In this document: positions 8,277 to 18,261 of the stretch, one piece after another | How positions within the stretch are numbered: position 1 is the first letter of the stretch | Layout: each line of letters starts with the position of its first letter | Source: Amycolatopsis sp. DSM 110486 | GTDB taxonomy: Bacteria > Actinomycetota > Actinomycetes > Mycobacteriales > Pseudonocardiaceae | NCBI RefSeq assembly: GCF_019468465.1 | Contig: NZ_CP080519.1 | Location: forward strand, 8,487,001 to 8,551,000 | Direction: 5' to 3' | Length of the DNA stretch: 64,000 nucleotides | Made by a program: the position numbers and the translations under genes | The notes under the pieces: model-generated | The model's database searches: none | What the model was told of the DNA's origin: nothing | What the model saw: only the letters and a program-made list of their open reading frames with translations

Positions 8277-8855
8277 TCAGTGGGCGTGGGTTATCAGGGC
8301 CGCCTCGATTTCCACCGTAATCTGCACCTTCTCGGAGAGGGCGACGCCGCCTCCGGGGATGGGGCTGTTGAAAGTGACGTCGAAATCGGTTCGGTTGAGC
8401 TCGGCGGTAGCGCTGAACCCGGCGCGCGCGCCCGCCATGGGGTCCTCCCGGTGAGCGTCCGGCCCGAACCCGTCGACCTCCAGTTTGAACGTGACAGGGT
8501 GAGTCACGGCCTTGATGGTCAGTTCGCCGTCAAGGAGGAAATACTCGCCGTCGCGACGGACGCCCGTCGACCGGAACGTCGAGGTCGGATACCTCTCGAC
8601 CTCGAAGAAGTCAGCGGACCTGATGTGGTCATCACGCTGCCGATTGTTGGTGTTGATCAACGTCACGTCGATAGCCGCGGTCACGCTGGAGTCCAGTGGA
8701 TCCACCCCAGTAATGATCTCACCCTCCAGGGCCCCAAAACTTCCGCGCACTTTACTCACCATCAGGTGTCTGATGGTGAACGAGACGGTGGAGTGTACCG
8801 GGTCGATAACCCAGGTGCCTGCGACGTAACCTGGGATCCCGACAACTTCGGCCAT
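8277..8855 (-). CDS. YceI family protein
   Basis: A 192-residue YceI-like lipid-binding beta-barrel (lipocalin-like) protein. The family landmarks are present in order: WVIDPVHSTVSFTIRHLMVSKVRGSF, the SADFFEVERYPTSTFRST segment, LTIKAVTHPVTF and the C-terminal VALSEKVQITVEIEA. YceI proteins bind isoprenoid chains; the exact ligand here is unknown. There is no signal peptide, as is usual for actinobacterial members. The ATG at 8855 is preceded by GAGGAG about 8 bases upstream. A broken second YceI copy lies at 9620-9739 on the other strand. Confidence 0.92.
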   Translation of the reverse strand: MAEVVGIPGYVAGTWVIDPVHSTVSFTIRHLMVSKVRGSFGALEGEIITGVDPLDSSVTAAIDVTLINTNNRQRDDHIRSADFFEVERYPTSTFRSTGVRRDGEYFLLDGELTIKAVTHPVTFKLEVDGFGPDAHREDPMAGARAGFSATAELNRTDFDVTFNSPIPGGGVALSEKVQITVEIEAALITHAH

Positions 8856-9617
8856 GGGGACGACTCCTCAAAGTAGGGCTGTCTACTTCTATTTGAATAC
8901 TTCCTATTGGAAACACCTCTATTCTTCACTTGGGGCCTGCCCCGGCGCAAGGAGGCACCTTTTCGTGACCCAATTACCTCGAGGGAACCATGGGCTGAGC
9001 AGGGAGATCTTGGTGGCGCGCAGTCCCGTTCCTTGTGCTGGGCCGACTGCGGGTACTGCGCTTACCCACATCGCCGCGGAACCAACCGTGCCGTACAACG
9101 CATCCAGCCAGGAAGGACAATTCCCAGGCTCCGCTTCCCCGTCTCCGGTCCGGTGTGGGAGAGGAAGAACGCGGCGAAGCCGATAGCGGTTGTGAAACGA
9201 CGTCGTGCTGGCGAGCCTGAGGCGGCGGACCGTGCCGCGATCAGTTCGCCGACCCGGCACGCAGGTAGCGCCGGCAAGCATCGCCCCGGCACCAGCGAAC
9301 CGCTTTACTCGCCGGCTGCCTGCGGGATGACGGCCGTGCCGAGGCCGTTAACGGCGGCGAGCACATTGCGCACCAGAACGTGGTTCTCCCGGAACCGATG
9401 GTGAACGCGGTGTCCGACAACAGGACGAGACCACCGAACCGCCCTGGCGATCGCGGACGCCACCAGGTGCAGCGGCCACGCCGTCACCAGTCCACATCCC
9501 AGCGAGCCCGCGGTGCGCACCGGAGGTCGTCACGCCTTCGGGGTACGCAAGTCCACGACGACGCGGCGGCGTCGTACTTGCGGTCGCGTCGGAGCTGCTC
9601 GATCCGGGCGACTACCT
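8856..9617. other. Gene-poor stretch
   Basis: No gene can be supported. A minus-strand frame ending near 9305 reads HHRFRENHVLVRNVLAAVNG followed by LGTAVIPQAAGE, which looks like the end of a real membrane or metabolic protein, but nothing upstream continues it. Confidence 0.35.
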
Positions 9618-9619
9618 GC

Positions 9620-9739
9620 GTTCGGGTCAGCTATGACGGGTCGCTCCCAGGTGGCGGAACCGTACTCGGTGACAAGGTACAGATCGTCCTGGCGGTCGAA
9701 GCGGACCTCGACCACACGAAATCCTCAGAACGTGGGTGA
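9620..9739 (+). pseudogene. C-terminal fragment of a second YceI-like gene
   Basis: The frame reads RVSYDGSLPGGGTVLGDKVQ, then IVLAVEADLDH, and stops at 9737. This matches the last strands of YceI proteins, where the intact neighbour has FNSPIPGGGVALSEKVQITVEIEA. The upstream part of the frame shows no YceI sequence, so only the tail survives. Confidence 0.6.
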
Positions 9740-9892
9740 AACAGCGCTCGTCGGTTTCGGACCTCGTAGATCGGTCATCGGGACTAGATCAAGTTCATCT
9801 GCCCAAATTGCACTCATCATTCGACTGGCGTGGGCGAGGCCTACGGCTGCCGTCGCGGAGTGTCGCCGACTACGGTGACGAGCCGAGCGTCA

Positions 9893-10297
9893 TCAGCTCG
9901 TCGAGTCGCCACTACGACGGCTGTCGAACTCGATGCGTGCTGTGTCGATTTCCGCGATGTTCCGAAGGCTCCACTGCACGAGGGGGACCGTCGCATCGAG
10001 GAGAGTGTTCCCTATGGGGGTGAGCTCGTAGGTAACGTTGGGGGGCATCACGGCGTAGACCGTGCGGGTCAAGATCCCGTCGCGTTCGAGCCTGCGCAGG
10101 TTGGCGGTGAGCATCTTTTGGCTGATGCCTGCGATGGATCTCCTGAGTTCGGAGAACCGTTTCGGGCCGCTGCCGAGGGTGTCCACGATGCCCAAGGCCC
10201 ACTTGTTGGCGACGAGATCGATGACCTCGCGGGCGCGACAGCCGTGCGGGCCGGCCAGCCGAGCCTCTGGCGTCGCGGTGGAGTCGGTGGGAGGCAT
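9893..10297 (-). CDS. HxlR-type winged-helix transcriptional regulator
   Basis: A 134-residue HxlR/MarR-like regulator. The core reads REVIDLVANKWALGIVDTLG, then PKRFSELRRSIAGISQKMLT with NLRRLERDGILTRTVYA, and ends with YELTPIGNTLLDATVPLVQW, as in HxlR proteins. The conserved cysteine near the N-terminus (HGCRAREV) is present; in redox-sensing family members such a cysteine reacts with oxidants or electrophiles. The ATG at 10297 follows GGAGGTGGCAG. It stands alone; the nearest plausible target is unclear. Confidence 0.9.
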   Translation of the reverse strand: MPPTDSTATPEARLAGPHGCRAREVIDLVANKWALGIVDTLGSGPKRFSELRRSIAGISQKMLTANLRRLERDGILTRTVYAVMPPNVTYELTPIGNTLLDATVPLVQWSLRNIAEIDTARIEFDSRRSGDSTS

Positions 10298-10641
10298 CTG
10301 CCACCTCCATGTTACCCGGGCACTCCGAAGTGCCAGATTGACGATTTTTGCATAGTTCCCTGAGGCCGCGCCAAACCCGAGCTACTACGCAAACGCGTCC
10401 TACTCGCCGAGTGAACCCAACCAATTACGGAAACCGTGCCTGAACCGGATTTCGACCGGCGTCGACACGGACACCGGCGGTTCCGTCAAGCACATAGACC
10501 AGTCCGTGCCGGCCGGTGACGCCCCGCTGTCCTTCAAAGAGCCGTCGCCGTCTCTGGCCCGACTGCTGGCCGACCGACCCAGCGCCCCACAGCGGCCGAC
10601 GCCCGGCTCCCGATCCCATGAGCGGGCGGACCGATGTCACC
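10298..10641. other. Intergenic region
   Basis: About 340 bases between the HxlR start and the antiporter stop. Apart from the HxlR Shine-Dalgarno sequence I see no gene or convincing structure. Confidence 0.5.
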
Positions 10642-12240
10642 TCATTCCTCGTGCTCGGCTGGCTCCAGCTGCAGCTCCTCGGCGTCGATCCGCGCCTGCA
10701 CCCGGCGCAACACGATGTCGTCGATCACCTGTTCATCGCGCAGCCTGACCAGCGCCGCGCGTTTGTAGGGCAGCAAGGCCGCGCCGAGCAGCTCGTGGTG
10801 GCGCCTCTGGCCGGCGGTGTGCTCGACCTCGCGCACGGCCCGGGTGCCATCCGGCGGGCCGTGCGCGTCATGCAGCGCGAGCAGCTGGTGTTCGTGCACG
10901 GTCCGCACCAGGTCGGATACGTGGTCGGGGCAGCGTAGCCGCCGCGCCGCGCCCGGCAGCGCAGCTAGCGCCGCCTCTGTCGCAGCGCGCTCGGCGATCA
11001 GTTCCTCCTGATTTTCCCCGTCGGTGTCGGGCAGGCGCGCATGGCGGATGACGGTGGGCAGGGTGAGGCCGTGCCCGAGCAGCATCAGCAGGATGACTCC
11101 GAACGCCACGACGACGATTAGGTTCCGTCCGGGGACCGTCGTGACGGTCACCACGAGCGTCATGGCCAGCGAAGTGCCGCCGCGCAGTCCGGAGCACGCG
11201 AGGACCAGGACCTGTCGTGGCGGCAGCCTGCGTGACCGTCCAGCCGGGCTGCGATCGAGTAGCCGCGTGAGGTAGGTCACGGTGAAGATCCATGTCAGAC
11301 GGATGCCAACTGTGGTGGCGGCGACCAGCACGATCCCCACCAGAGCCTGGTGCAGCGTGTAGTGGTGCGTGCCCAGTATCGCGTGCGGCAGCTGGGTGCC
11401 GACAAGGATGAACAGCGTGCCGCTGAGTAGGAATGCCGTCAGTTGCCAGAACGCCCGTGCCTGGATCCGGGTCCGGCCCGAGGCCAGCCGTGGCCCGACG
11501 TGGCTGAAGGTCAGTCCGCAGGCCAGCACGGCCAGGACGCCGGAGGCGTGTAGCTGCTCGGCGAGCAGGAATGCCGCGAACGGCGCTACCACGTTGATCC
11601 CGTTCTCCAGCAGGGGGTCCCGTGCCAGTTTCCTGGCCATGACCGCGAGCCAGGCGATCGCCAGGCCTGCGGCGAGTCCGCCGAAGAAGGAGACCGCGAA
11701 GCGCGACAGTGTTTCGGTCCAGGTGAACGCGTGCTGGTGTGTGGCGACGGCCATTGCCACGGCGAACACGACCAGCGCTGTGACGTCACTGACCACGCTT
11801 TCCGCGCGCAGCATCGTGGTCATCCGCCGCGGCAGCCGGGCCGCGACGCGTCCGATCGCCGACGCGTCGGTCGGGGCGAGGATGGCGCCGAGGATCCAAG
11901 CGGCCGGCCAGCTCAGCCCCAACGCGTGCCCGACGGCAGCCACTGCCCAAGCGGTGGCCAGCACCAGCCCGAGGGAGTTGAGCAGCACCATCGACAGGCT
12001 CGCGCGGATCTCTCGCAGTGACGTGGTCAGCGAGTCCCAGTACAGCAGTGCGGGCAACACCACGACCAGGATGAGGCTCGGCGGGACCCGCAGGTCGTGC
12101 AGCCAGGGCAGGAACGCCAGGGGCACGCCGCCGGCGAGCAACACCAGCGCCGCTGCGACCCGCACGTGGACGGCGAGCCAGCTCAGCGCCACCACCGCGA
12201 TCAGGACGGTGACAATCACCTGCAAGCTACGCGGATCCAT
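10642..12240 (-). CDS. Na+/H+ antiporter (CPA1 family)
   Basis: A 532-residue cation:proton antiporter. The first 400 residues hold about 12 hydrophobic segments, including the ion-binding region (ILAPTDASAIGRVAARLPRR, then ESVVSDVTALVVF) typical of bacterial CPA1 Na+/H+ antiporters. The last 130 residues are a charged cytoplasmic tail ending in RVQARIDAEELQLEPAE. The ATG at 12240 is chosen because it directly precedes the first membrane helix; the frame stays open to 12399 without membrane-like sequence. It is divergent from a MmyB-type regulator, which may control it. Confidence 0.88.
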   Translation of the reverse strand: MDPRSLQVIVTVLIAVVALSWLAVHVRVAAALVLLAGGVPLAFLPWLHDLRVPPSLILVVVLPALLYWDSLTTSLREIRASLSMVLLNSLGLVLATAWAVAAVGHALGLSWPAAWILGAILAPTDASAIGRVAARLPRRMTTMLRAESVVSDVTALVVFAVAMAVATHQHAFTWTETLSRFAVSFFGGLAAGLAIAWLAVMARKLARDPLLENGINVVAPFAAFLLAEQLHASGVLAVLACGLTFSHVGPRLASGRTRIQARAFWQLTAFLLSGTLFILVGTQLPHAILGTHHYTLHQALVGIVLVAATTVGIRLTWIFTVTYLTRLLDRSPAGRSRRLPPRQVLVLACSGLRGGTSLAMTLVVTVTTVPGRNLIVVVAFGVILLMLLGHGLTLPTVIRHARLPDTDGENQEELIAERAATEAALAALPGAARRLRCPDHVSDLVRTVHEHQLLALHDAHGPPDGTRAVREVEHTAGQRRHHELLGAALLPYKRAALVRLRDEQVIDDIVLRRVQARIDAEELQLEPAEHEE

Positions 12241-12481
12241 CGACCGACCCGCCTGTCGTCTGGACGAGCCTGACGGCGGGCCGGTGCGGACGTCTCGCCG
12301 CGGTCGGTTCAACGGGCGCCACGTACCCCAGAACGGGTCGCACCAGGACGGAATCGGACATGAGTACCTCACCTGACAGGCTGCGATGTCATTCGCCACC
12401 CATCAGATCCGCGTCCTCGCCTACGCGGGAGACTCCACCGGAAGGGGTAACAGCAGTACCTCCCAACGAGCAGGCAGATGA

Positions 12482-13348
12482 ATGTACGTTCGTGACGTGG
12501 ACAACAGGTCCGATGTCCAGGAGTTCCTGACTAGCAGGCGTGCGCGGATCACGCCGGAGAAGGTCGGGCTGCCTACGCTCGGCCAACGACGCCGAGTCCC
12601 CGGGCTGCGCAGGGCGGAGGTTGCGCAGCTCGCGGGGGTGAGCGTCGAGTACTACACGCGCCTGGAGCGCGGCAACCTGTCCGGCGTCTCCGAGTCGGTG
12701 CTCACGTCGCTGGCGGCGGCACTTCGCCTGAACGAGGCCGAGCGCGCCCACCTGCTCGACCTTGCCAGGGCCGCCAGCAGCGGGCAAACACAGCCGTGCC
12801 ACAGGAGTTCGCACACGAATGTCCGGCCAAGCATCCACCGCATCCTCGACGGCATGACAGGCGTCGCGGGCTACGTCCGCAACACCCGCATGGACATCCT
12901 GGCCGCCAACCGCTTGTGCCAGGCCCTGTACGTCGACATCATCACGCCGCGCACTCTGCCGCTGAACCTCGCAAGATTCCTATTCTTCGATCCACGCGCC
13001 ATCGACTTCTACACCGACTGGGACAACGTCGCCAGCGACACGGTGGCGGCGATGCACACGGAAGCCGGCCGTAATCCGCTGGACCGCGGCCTCAGCGCCC
13101 TGATCGGCGAACTGGCCACTCGCAGTGACCCGTTCCGCAGCCGCTGGGCGCGGCACAACGTCCGCGGGTGCCGGACCGGGACCAAACGTATTCACCACCC
13201 GCTCGTCGGCGACATCGAACTGACCTGCGACAGCCTTGACCTGCCCAGTGACTCGCTCGCCCTCGTCACCTACACCGCACCGCTGGACAGCCCGGCCCAG
13301 GAACAACTGGATTTCCTGGCCAAGGGTCCAGCGAGCGACCACCCGTGA
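12482..13348 (+). CDS. XRE-family regulator with MmyB-like ligand-binding domain
   Basis: A 288-residue regulator. Residues 6-85 form the helix-turn-helix (REFLTSRRARI-type start, then LRRAEVAQLAGVSVEYYTRL, ERGNLSGVSESVLTSLAAAL). Residues 110-285 match the MmyB-like PAS-type ligand-binding domain (IHRILDGMTGVAGYVRNTRM, DILAANRLCQALY, and the terminal DLPSDSLALVTYTAPLDSPA). Homologues usually start at the MDNR equivalent, here a GTG at 12497, so the true start may be 15 bases downstream. It faces away from the antiporter gene across about 240 bases. MmyB-type regulators often control an adjacent divergent gene. Confidence 0.9.
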   Translation: MYVRDVDNRSDVQEFLTSRRARITPEKVGLPTLGQRRRVPGLRRAEVAQLAGVSVEYYTRLERGNLSGVSESVLTSLAAALRLNEAERAHLLDLARAASSGQTQPCHRSSHTNVRPSIHRILDGMTGVAGYVRNTRMDILAANRLCQALYVDIITPRTLPLNLARFLFFDPRAIDFYTDWDNVASDTVAAMHTEAGRNPLDRGLSALIGELATRSDPFRSRWARHNVRGCRTGTKRIHHPLVGDIELTCDSLDLPSDSLALVTYTAPLDSPAQEQLDFLAKGPASDHP

Positions 13349-13677
13349 TCCGGTACACCGTCGATCGTTCGGGCTGAGCGCGTGACCGGCTGCAGAGCGG
13401 AATGCATCGGACGACCCGTTGATCACGTCGCAGTGGGTTGGCACCGATCTCCTAGCCCCGGCACGGCCACGACCCTGATCCCTGGCTTCGTCGAGGCGTG
13501 CCTGCCTTGTACGGCGGGAGGTCAATGTCGGGCGGCTTTCGCCTCCCGCGAGTGGCTGTCAACGCGAAGGCGGCTCTCACTCGCACCGTCCCGACGCGGG
13601 GCTGCGATCGTGTCGCTGTGATGCCTGCCATCAGGTGACTCGCAAGAGAGAACCGATTCGGAACTTAGCATTGGGAT
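13349..13677. other. Intergenic region
   Basis: About 330 bases without a supportable gene or structured element. Confidence 0.5.
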
Positions 13678-15420
13678 ATGCGTGTTCTCTTTTCCGGTGC
13701 GCCTCTGTACGGGCATCTGATGCCCCTGCTGCCGTTGGCGCGAGCCCTGGTTCGCCGCGGCGACGAGGTGGCCTTCGCTGTGCCGCCTTCGCTGGCCCCC
13801 GTCCTCGCCAGCGAGGACGTTGAGATCTTTCCAGCAGGCGCCGAGCCGCTCGCCATCCGCGCCGAAATCCTCCGGCGCATCGGAGTGAACACGGCGACCG
13901 GTCCTACCGCCGACAGTGATTGCGAGGCCTTCGCGGGGGCGGGCCTGGACCTGGCCGTCGAGCAGGTGTTGGCGGTTGCCCAAGAGTGGCGCCCGGACCT
14001 GGTGATCGGGGACGTCTTCAGCTACACCACCTTGCTCGTAGCGGCCTGTGTGCACGTTCCGGCCGCACATGTGACCCTCCGTCACGAAGTGGGCGAATTT
14101 GAGCATGCTCTACGAGCTATGGCCGCCAAACGCTTCGAAGCCCGCGGCCTCACCTTTCGGCCGCCGAGTTGGGTGTTAGACATCTGCCCGTCCGATCTCC
14201 AGGTGCCCGGATGGCGCAAACCCCCCGGGTGGATGCCCATGCGGCCGCAGGCCCATACCGCGCCCGGCGGCGTGACCCGGACGCCACACCACGGCGAACG
14301 CCCGCAACTGCTGGTGACCTTCGGTACCGCGTTCAGCGATCCCACCCTTGTCGATCCGATCGTGCGCGAACTGACGGCTTTGGACGTCGACCTGCGAGTC
14401 ACCGTGGGGCCGACGGCAGCGCCGGAAGATTTCAACACCGATTCGGGCCGGATCGTATTCGAGCGGTTCACTCCGCTCGCGGATCTCCTCCTGGGCGTTG
14501 ACCTCGTCGTCGCGCACGGCGGAGCCGGGACGACCCTTGGCGCGCTCGCCGCGGGTATCCCCCTGGTGCTGGCCCCGCAGGGCGCGGACCAGTTCGTCGT
14601 GACCGAGCGGGCGGTCGCCGCAGGCGCCGCCGCGTCGGTCCTGCCCGGCCCAGCCGTGCCCTCCGAGATCGCCACGGCTGTGAGGACCGTCCTGACCGAG
14701 CGGAGGTTCCGGGACGAGGGTGATGAAAAGTTGCTCGCTGTAGCCGAAGAAGTGGAGGGATTCTTTGTTCCGCCGGACAAGCACCATGGCGAAGTCGCCA
14801 TTCTGAATGTGCGGGTGAGTGCTCATGCGCCAAAAAGGACCGACGACGCGATTCTTTACATTATAAATAGTCAGCAAGAAACGATCGGTGAGTATTTTAT
14901 CGGTCGAGTGGTGTTCGGCAGTGGGGAGGTGAACTATTGGAGCGGAAACAAATCCAGGTTTGAATTTCGGTTCTTCGGAAATCGGTGCGAAGTTCCTGGG
15001 ACTGGTGAAATCTGGCGACGCTGGGCTTCGGGGGTCCCGGTGCGAAAAGGGGAATGGCTTGACTTGTCGCTTGATCAGCAGGAGTCGTGGCTGCACGTGG
15101 TGCAGAACTCGTGGTTCACGACAGGTCATCGAGCTGGTCGTTACGGAGATGATGATATTGTCCATCTCGATGGAGCTCAGATTTCAACGAAAACCGGCTT
15201 CTATTGTGCCCTAGGTGAGGCGGTCAATGGTCCTGGAGGGTATTTTGGATCGAACTTGGACGCCCTTGTTGATTGTATTCGTTCCAGCCCTGCTCATAAA
15301 TCGTTGATCGGGATACGGTGGGACGATTTCGCTGCATCTAGGGAAGCTTTGGGGATTGAATTCATTGATGCAGTGATGGGAGTTATGCATGAATTTGGCG
15401 TAGAGGTAACCTGCCTCTAG
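13678..15420 (+). CDS. Glycosyltransferase fused in frame to a barstar-like domain
   Basis: A 580-residue chimera. Residues 1-340 are a GT1/MGT-type glycosyltransferase as found in natural-product pathways: N-terminal MRVLFSGAPLYGHLMPLLPL, and the nucleotide-sugar motif LVVAHGGAGTTLGALAAGIP with LAPQGADQF. The final C-terminal helix pair of the enzyme (about 30-40 residues) is missing. Residues 340-490 are an unrecognised beta-rich segment (NVRVSAHAP, RFEFRFFGNRCEVPGTGEIW). Residues 492-580 match barstar, the barnase inhibitor: VHLDGAQISTKTGFYCALGE then GGYFGSNLDALVDCI. From about 14,720 the DNA becomes clearly richer in A and T than the glycosyltransferase half. I infer that a transferred immunity gene has recombined into the end of a glycosyltransferase gene. 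Whether the fusion protein is made is unknown. Confidence 0.75.
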   Translation: MRVLFSGAPLYGHLMPLLPLARALVRRGDEVAFAVPPSLAPVLASEDVEIFPAGAEPLAIRAEILRRIGVNTATGPTADSDCEAFAGAGLDLAVEQVLAVAQEWRPDLVIGDVFSYTTLLVAACVHVPAAHVTLRHEVGEFEHALRAMAAKRFEARGLTFRPPSWVLDICPSDLQVPGWRKPPGWMPMRPQAHTAPGGVTRTPHHGERPQLLVTFGTAFSDPTLVDPIVRELTALDVDLRVTVGPTAAPEDFNTDSGRIVFERFTPLADLLLGVDLVVAHGGAGTTLGALAAGIPLVLAPQGADQFVVTERAVAAGAAASVLPGPAVPSEIATAVRTVLTERRFRDEGDEKLLAVAEEVEGFFVPPDKHHGEVAILNVRVSAHAPKRTDDAILYIINSQQETIGEYFIGRVVFGSGEVNYWSGNKSRFEFRFFGNRCEVPGTGEIWRRWASGVPVRKGEWLDLSLDQQESWLHVVQNSWFTTGHRAGRYGDDDIVHLDGAQISTKTGFYCALGEAVNGPGGYFGSNLDALVDCIRSSPAHKSLIGIRWDDFAASREALGIEFIDAVMGVMHEFGVEVTCL

Positions 15421-15483
15421 TTGTAGTCATTTCTCTTTTGTGTCTTTATGGAGTCAGCTAACCGAATGTCTTTGTCGACGTGT

Positions 15484-15923
15484 TCACATATGTTCGATTG
15501 ACCTGCGGCTACGGAGAAACTGCTGGCCTGCCGATGGTATGATCATCTGGCTCGTTGTTCCCGCAGCGGGGCGGCTGCCCCTGTGTAAGGCGTGCCCGGG
15601 CGGCGGGCGCCCGCGGCATGGCGGGTGCGCCGGCACGATGCCGGAGTCGACGGAGACTTCCCGGTCGAGTTCGTCGATCGCCTCGCAACCACCTGTACAC
15701 GAGCCACCAGCCTCGCCAAAGTCCCTGAACGCGACCAGCGCCAGAACCGGTTGTAGACCGCCTTCCATGGCCCATAGCGTTCCGGCAGGTCACGCCACGC
15801 GACACTGGTCTTGGCCTCGAACAACATCCCGTTGATCACCTGACAGTCATCGCCCCGCGGACGCCCCTTCGCACCAGAAGTCGGAAGCAACGGCTCGATC
15901 GCCTGCCAATGCTCATCAGTCAA
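15484..15923 (-). pseudogene. IS5-family transposase fragment with frameshift
   Basis: The N-terminal frame reads TDEHWQAIEPLLPTSGAKGR, then VINGMLFEAKTSVAWRDLPE, typical of IS5 (DUF4096) transposases. After the frame shifts, the other frame gives ELDREVSVDSGIVPAHPPCR, which is the first catalytic aspartate region (VDST.VRAH). The remaining two thirds of the enzyme are absent. Confidence 0.85.
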
Positions 15924-15946
15924 ACCACAAATGCGTCGGGCGGATC

Positions 15947-16560
15947 ATGCGCGAACGTGGGGTGGTCGGTCTGACCCGCAGGCGGCGCAGGTCACTGACC
16001 AAGCCCGACACCGTGGCGGCGCCGGTGCCGGACCTGATCGGCCGGGACTTCACCGCCCCGGCGCCGGGCCGGCGGCTGGTCGGCGACATCACCTACCTGC
16101 CCACCCAGCAGGGGTGGCTCTACCTGGCCACGGTGATCGACCTGCACACCCGCGAGGTCATCGGGCACGCGATGGCCGAGCACATGCGCGCCGAACTGGT
16201 CCGCGATGCCCTCGACCTCGCCGTCCGACGCGGCCTGACCGGCGATGACGCGATCTTTCACACCGATCGCGGGTCGCAGTACACCTCCCAGCGGTTCCGT
16301 CCGTGCTCGCCGGGCACGGCGTGCGCCCGTCGGTGGGGCGGACCGGGTCGTGTTTCGACAACGCCGTCGCCGAGTCGTTCTTCGCCACCCTCAAAACCGA
16401 GATCGGCACCACCGTGTGGGCCACCCGCGACGAAGTCCGACGCGACGTCTTCGCCTACCTCGGCTACTACAACTACGACCGTCTACATTCGACACTCAAC
16501 TACCGCACCCCGCACGAGGTCCGTGTCGGCTATCGCCAAGGCCTCACCCTCGTGGCATGA
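15947..16560 (+). pseudogene. IS3-family transposase OrfB, 5' truncated and frameshifted
   Basis: An integrase-core fragment: GRRLVGDITYLPTQQGWLYL, then DAIFHTDRGSQYTSQRF in one frame and, after a shift near 16,300, SCFDNAVAESFFATLKTEIG and LGYYNYDRLHSTLNYRTPHE in another. All three catalytic acidic residues (D, D, E) are visible but in two frames, and the N-terminal part and OrfA are missing. It abuts the IS5 fragment, so the two elements probably recombined or one inserted into the other. Confidence 0.9.
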
Positions 16561-16933
16561 AATCCGGTGCCCGGTCTTCGGGGGCAACCTCAGTTTGACG
16601 TTGCACGAGGTCGCGGCGCAGTCACAAGACGTGGCTGATCGCTGGTGGGGCGCCGCCACGCATCGGCACCGAAGCGAGGACCAGCCGGACATGATCCAGG
16701 TGTGGCCAGTGAGAGCGCACCGGCGTGGCAGTGCGCTCCTGCTCCCTCCTTGGTCTTGAATCGGGCGACAGACACTGACGGGAGCGGTCATTGGCGTGGC
16801 GAGCGCATCGGACTGGCCGGCCAAGAACCGGTCTTTCTCAGCGTCGAGATCAGCGTAGGTGCCTTGATCAGGCGTGACTGAGTCGGCGCGGGTGCGTCGC
16901 ACGACGTCGGCGTGGCCGGGAGTGGACTACATG
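16561..16933. other. Intergenic region
   Basis: About 370 bases between the IS3 remnant and the catalase-like gene. No gene or clear structure seen. Confidence 0.5.
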
Positions 16934-18064
16934 TCAGCGCGCCGCGGGGAGTACGTCGTCCGCGCTATGAGGTTCCTCGCGCATCTGCTGGTTCAGCTGG
17001 TGGCGCAGGAGCGACGAGTGGCGGTAGACGTCCTTGCGTGCCCGCATGATGTTGCCGAGTGGGGCGTGTTCAGCTGTGACCCGCCACGGGGTGAAGGACA
17101 GCGCGTCCATTGTCTCGAGGTTGTCCTTGCCTGAGATGTCCTGTTGCGGGAGGTGGAGCTTGGCCACCGTCACGTACGGCGACAGCTGCTCGGACCATTC
17201 CACGGTGACGTCTTGTACCGGCATTCGCTGCAGATCGGCGCACAGCTGGACCTGAACGTCGAATTCGTAGGGGCGCTCCTGCAGCTCCGCCACCAGAGCG
17301 GGCCGGAACACCTCCGCTGTCGCGCTGGGATCGATGGTGCGTCGGACGACTGCCTCGGCGAAGCCCGGATCCGGGGCGATGCGCACCTTGGCGATGTAGT
17401 CGCCGTGGCGGACCGAGCCCATCGTCCAGTAGCTCGACAGCAGCACGTTGACCAGCGGGATCGCGCCGAGCTTTATATAGGCCAGGAACTCGTCCCAGGC
17501 CCAGTCCGCTTGGTCGAGCGTTCCCTTGCCGGTTACGAAGTCGCTGAAGAAGCGGTGCGCTCCGGGGCGTCCTTCGGCGAAGTATGTGGATGACTTGAAG
17601 AACAGCTCCTGGATGAACAGGTAGTGGGCCACGGTGTTGCAGAAGAAGATCGGCGCGTTGATGTTGGCGTAGTCGAAGGTGCGCGTATCCGGCTCATCGT
17701 CGAGCAGGGTCGGACCGTCGATGTCGAACATCTTCAGCGCCAGCCCGATCGCCGTGCCGAGGCGCGCGTCGGGTCCGGCGTGGGGCGACCCGTTGGAGAA
17801 GCGGACCAGCGCGTCGTGCCTGCCCGGGACGGCATAGATGCCCTGGGCGTACTCAGCCGGGAGCTGGTCAAGGATCTCGACCTCCCCCCGCACCACTCCG
17901 TACCCCTTGGCATGCGCGTCCCGAACAGCCCGCCCTGTGCCCCCGGCCGTGACCGATCCAGTGATGTAGCTCGCAGTATTGTCGATCACCGTCTTCAGGT
18001 TCTCGTCGAAGTGCGGCTCGACGCCGTCGACGTCGGGCGTGTAAGGGACGAATCGTGGAGCCAT
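16934..18064 (-). CDS. Catalase-family haem protein (small, y4iL-like)
   Basis: A 376-residue member of the catalase-related superfamily without the full clade 1-3 catalase architecture. The distal histidine region reads VRDAHAKGYGVVRGEVEIL (His51), followed by DALVRFSNGSPHAGPDARLG and a DYANINAPIFFCN segment, as in the small catalase-like group. Such proteins may act as peroxidases or peroxygenases rather than true catalases. It is the last gene of a three-gene set (192-residue protein, DyP peroxidase, this gene) read in the same direction, with 197 bases before it. GAAAGG lies 9 bases before the ATG. The sequence does not settle the substrate. Confidence 0.85.
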   Translation of the reverse strand: MAPRFVPYTPDVDGVEPHFDENLKTVIDNTASYITGSVTAGGTGRAVRDAHAKGYGVVRGEVEILDQLPAEYAQGIYAVPGRHDALVRFSNGSPHAGPDARLGTAIGLALKMFDIDGPTLLDDEPDTRTFDYANINAPIFFCNTVAHYLFIQELFFKSSTYFAEGRPGAHRFFSDFVTGKGTLDQADWAWDEFLAYIKLGAIPLVNVLLSSYWTMGSVRHGDYIAKVRIAPDPGFAEAVVRRTIDPSATAEVFRPALVAELQERPYEFDVQVQLCADLQRMPVQDVTVEWSEQLSPYVTVAKLHLPQQDISGKDNLETMDALSFTPWRVTAEHAPLGNIMRARKDVYRHSSLLRHQLNQQMREEPHSADDVLPAAR

Positions 18065-18261
18065 GAGCTCGACCTTTCTGATGTACGTCTCGCGCGCAGA
18101 CGCCGTGGCTTCGGCCTAGCTGGGCAGGCGCCGCGCAGGTCCAGCAGGGGAGTCACGCCGGAAGGTTCGCGTTCGGGCATCGTCGCGACGGGCTTCGCCA
18201 ACGCCTGCGGGGCTTTCGACTGTCGGCACCGGGTACCGGTCCGGCACCGGCCCACTGGTGC

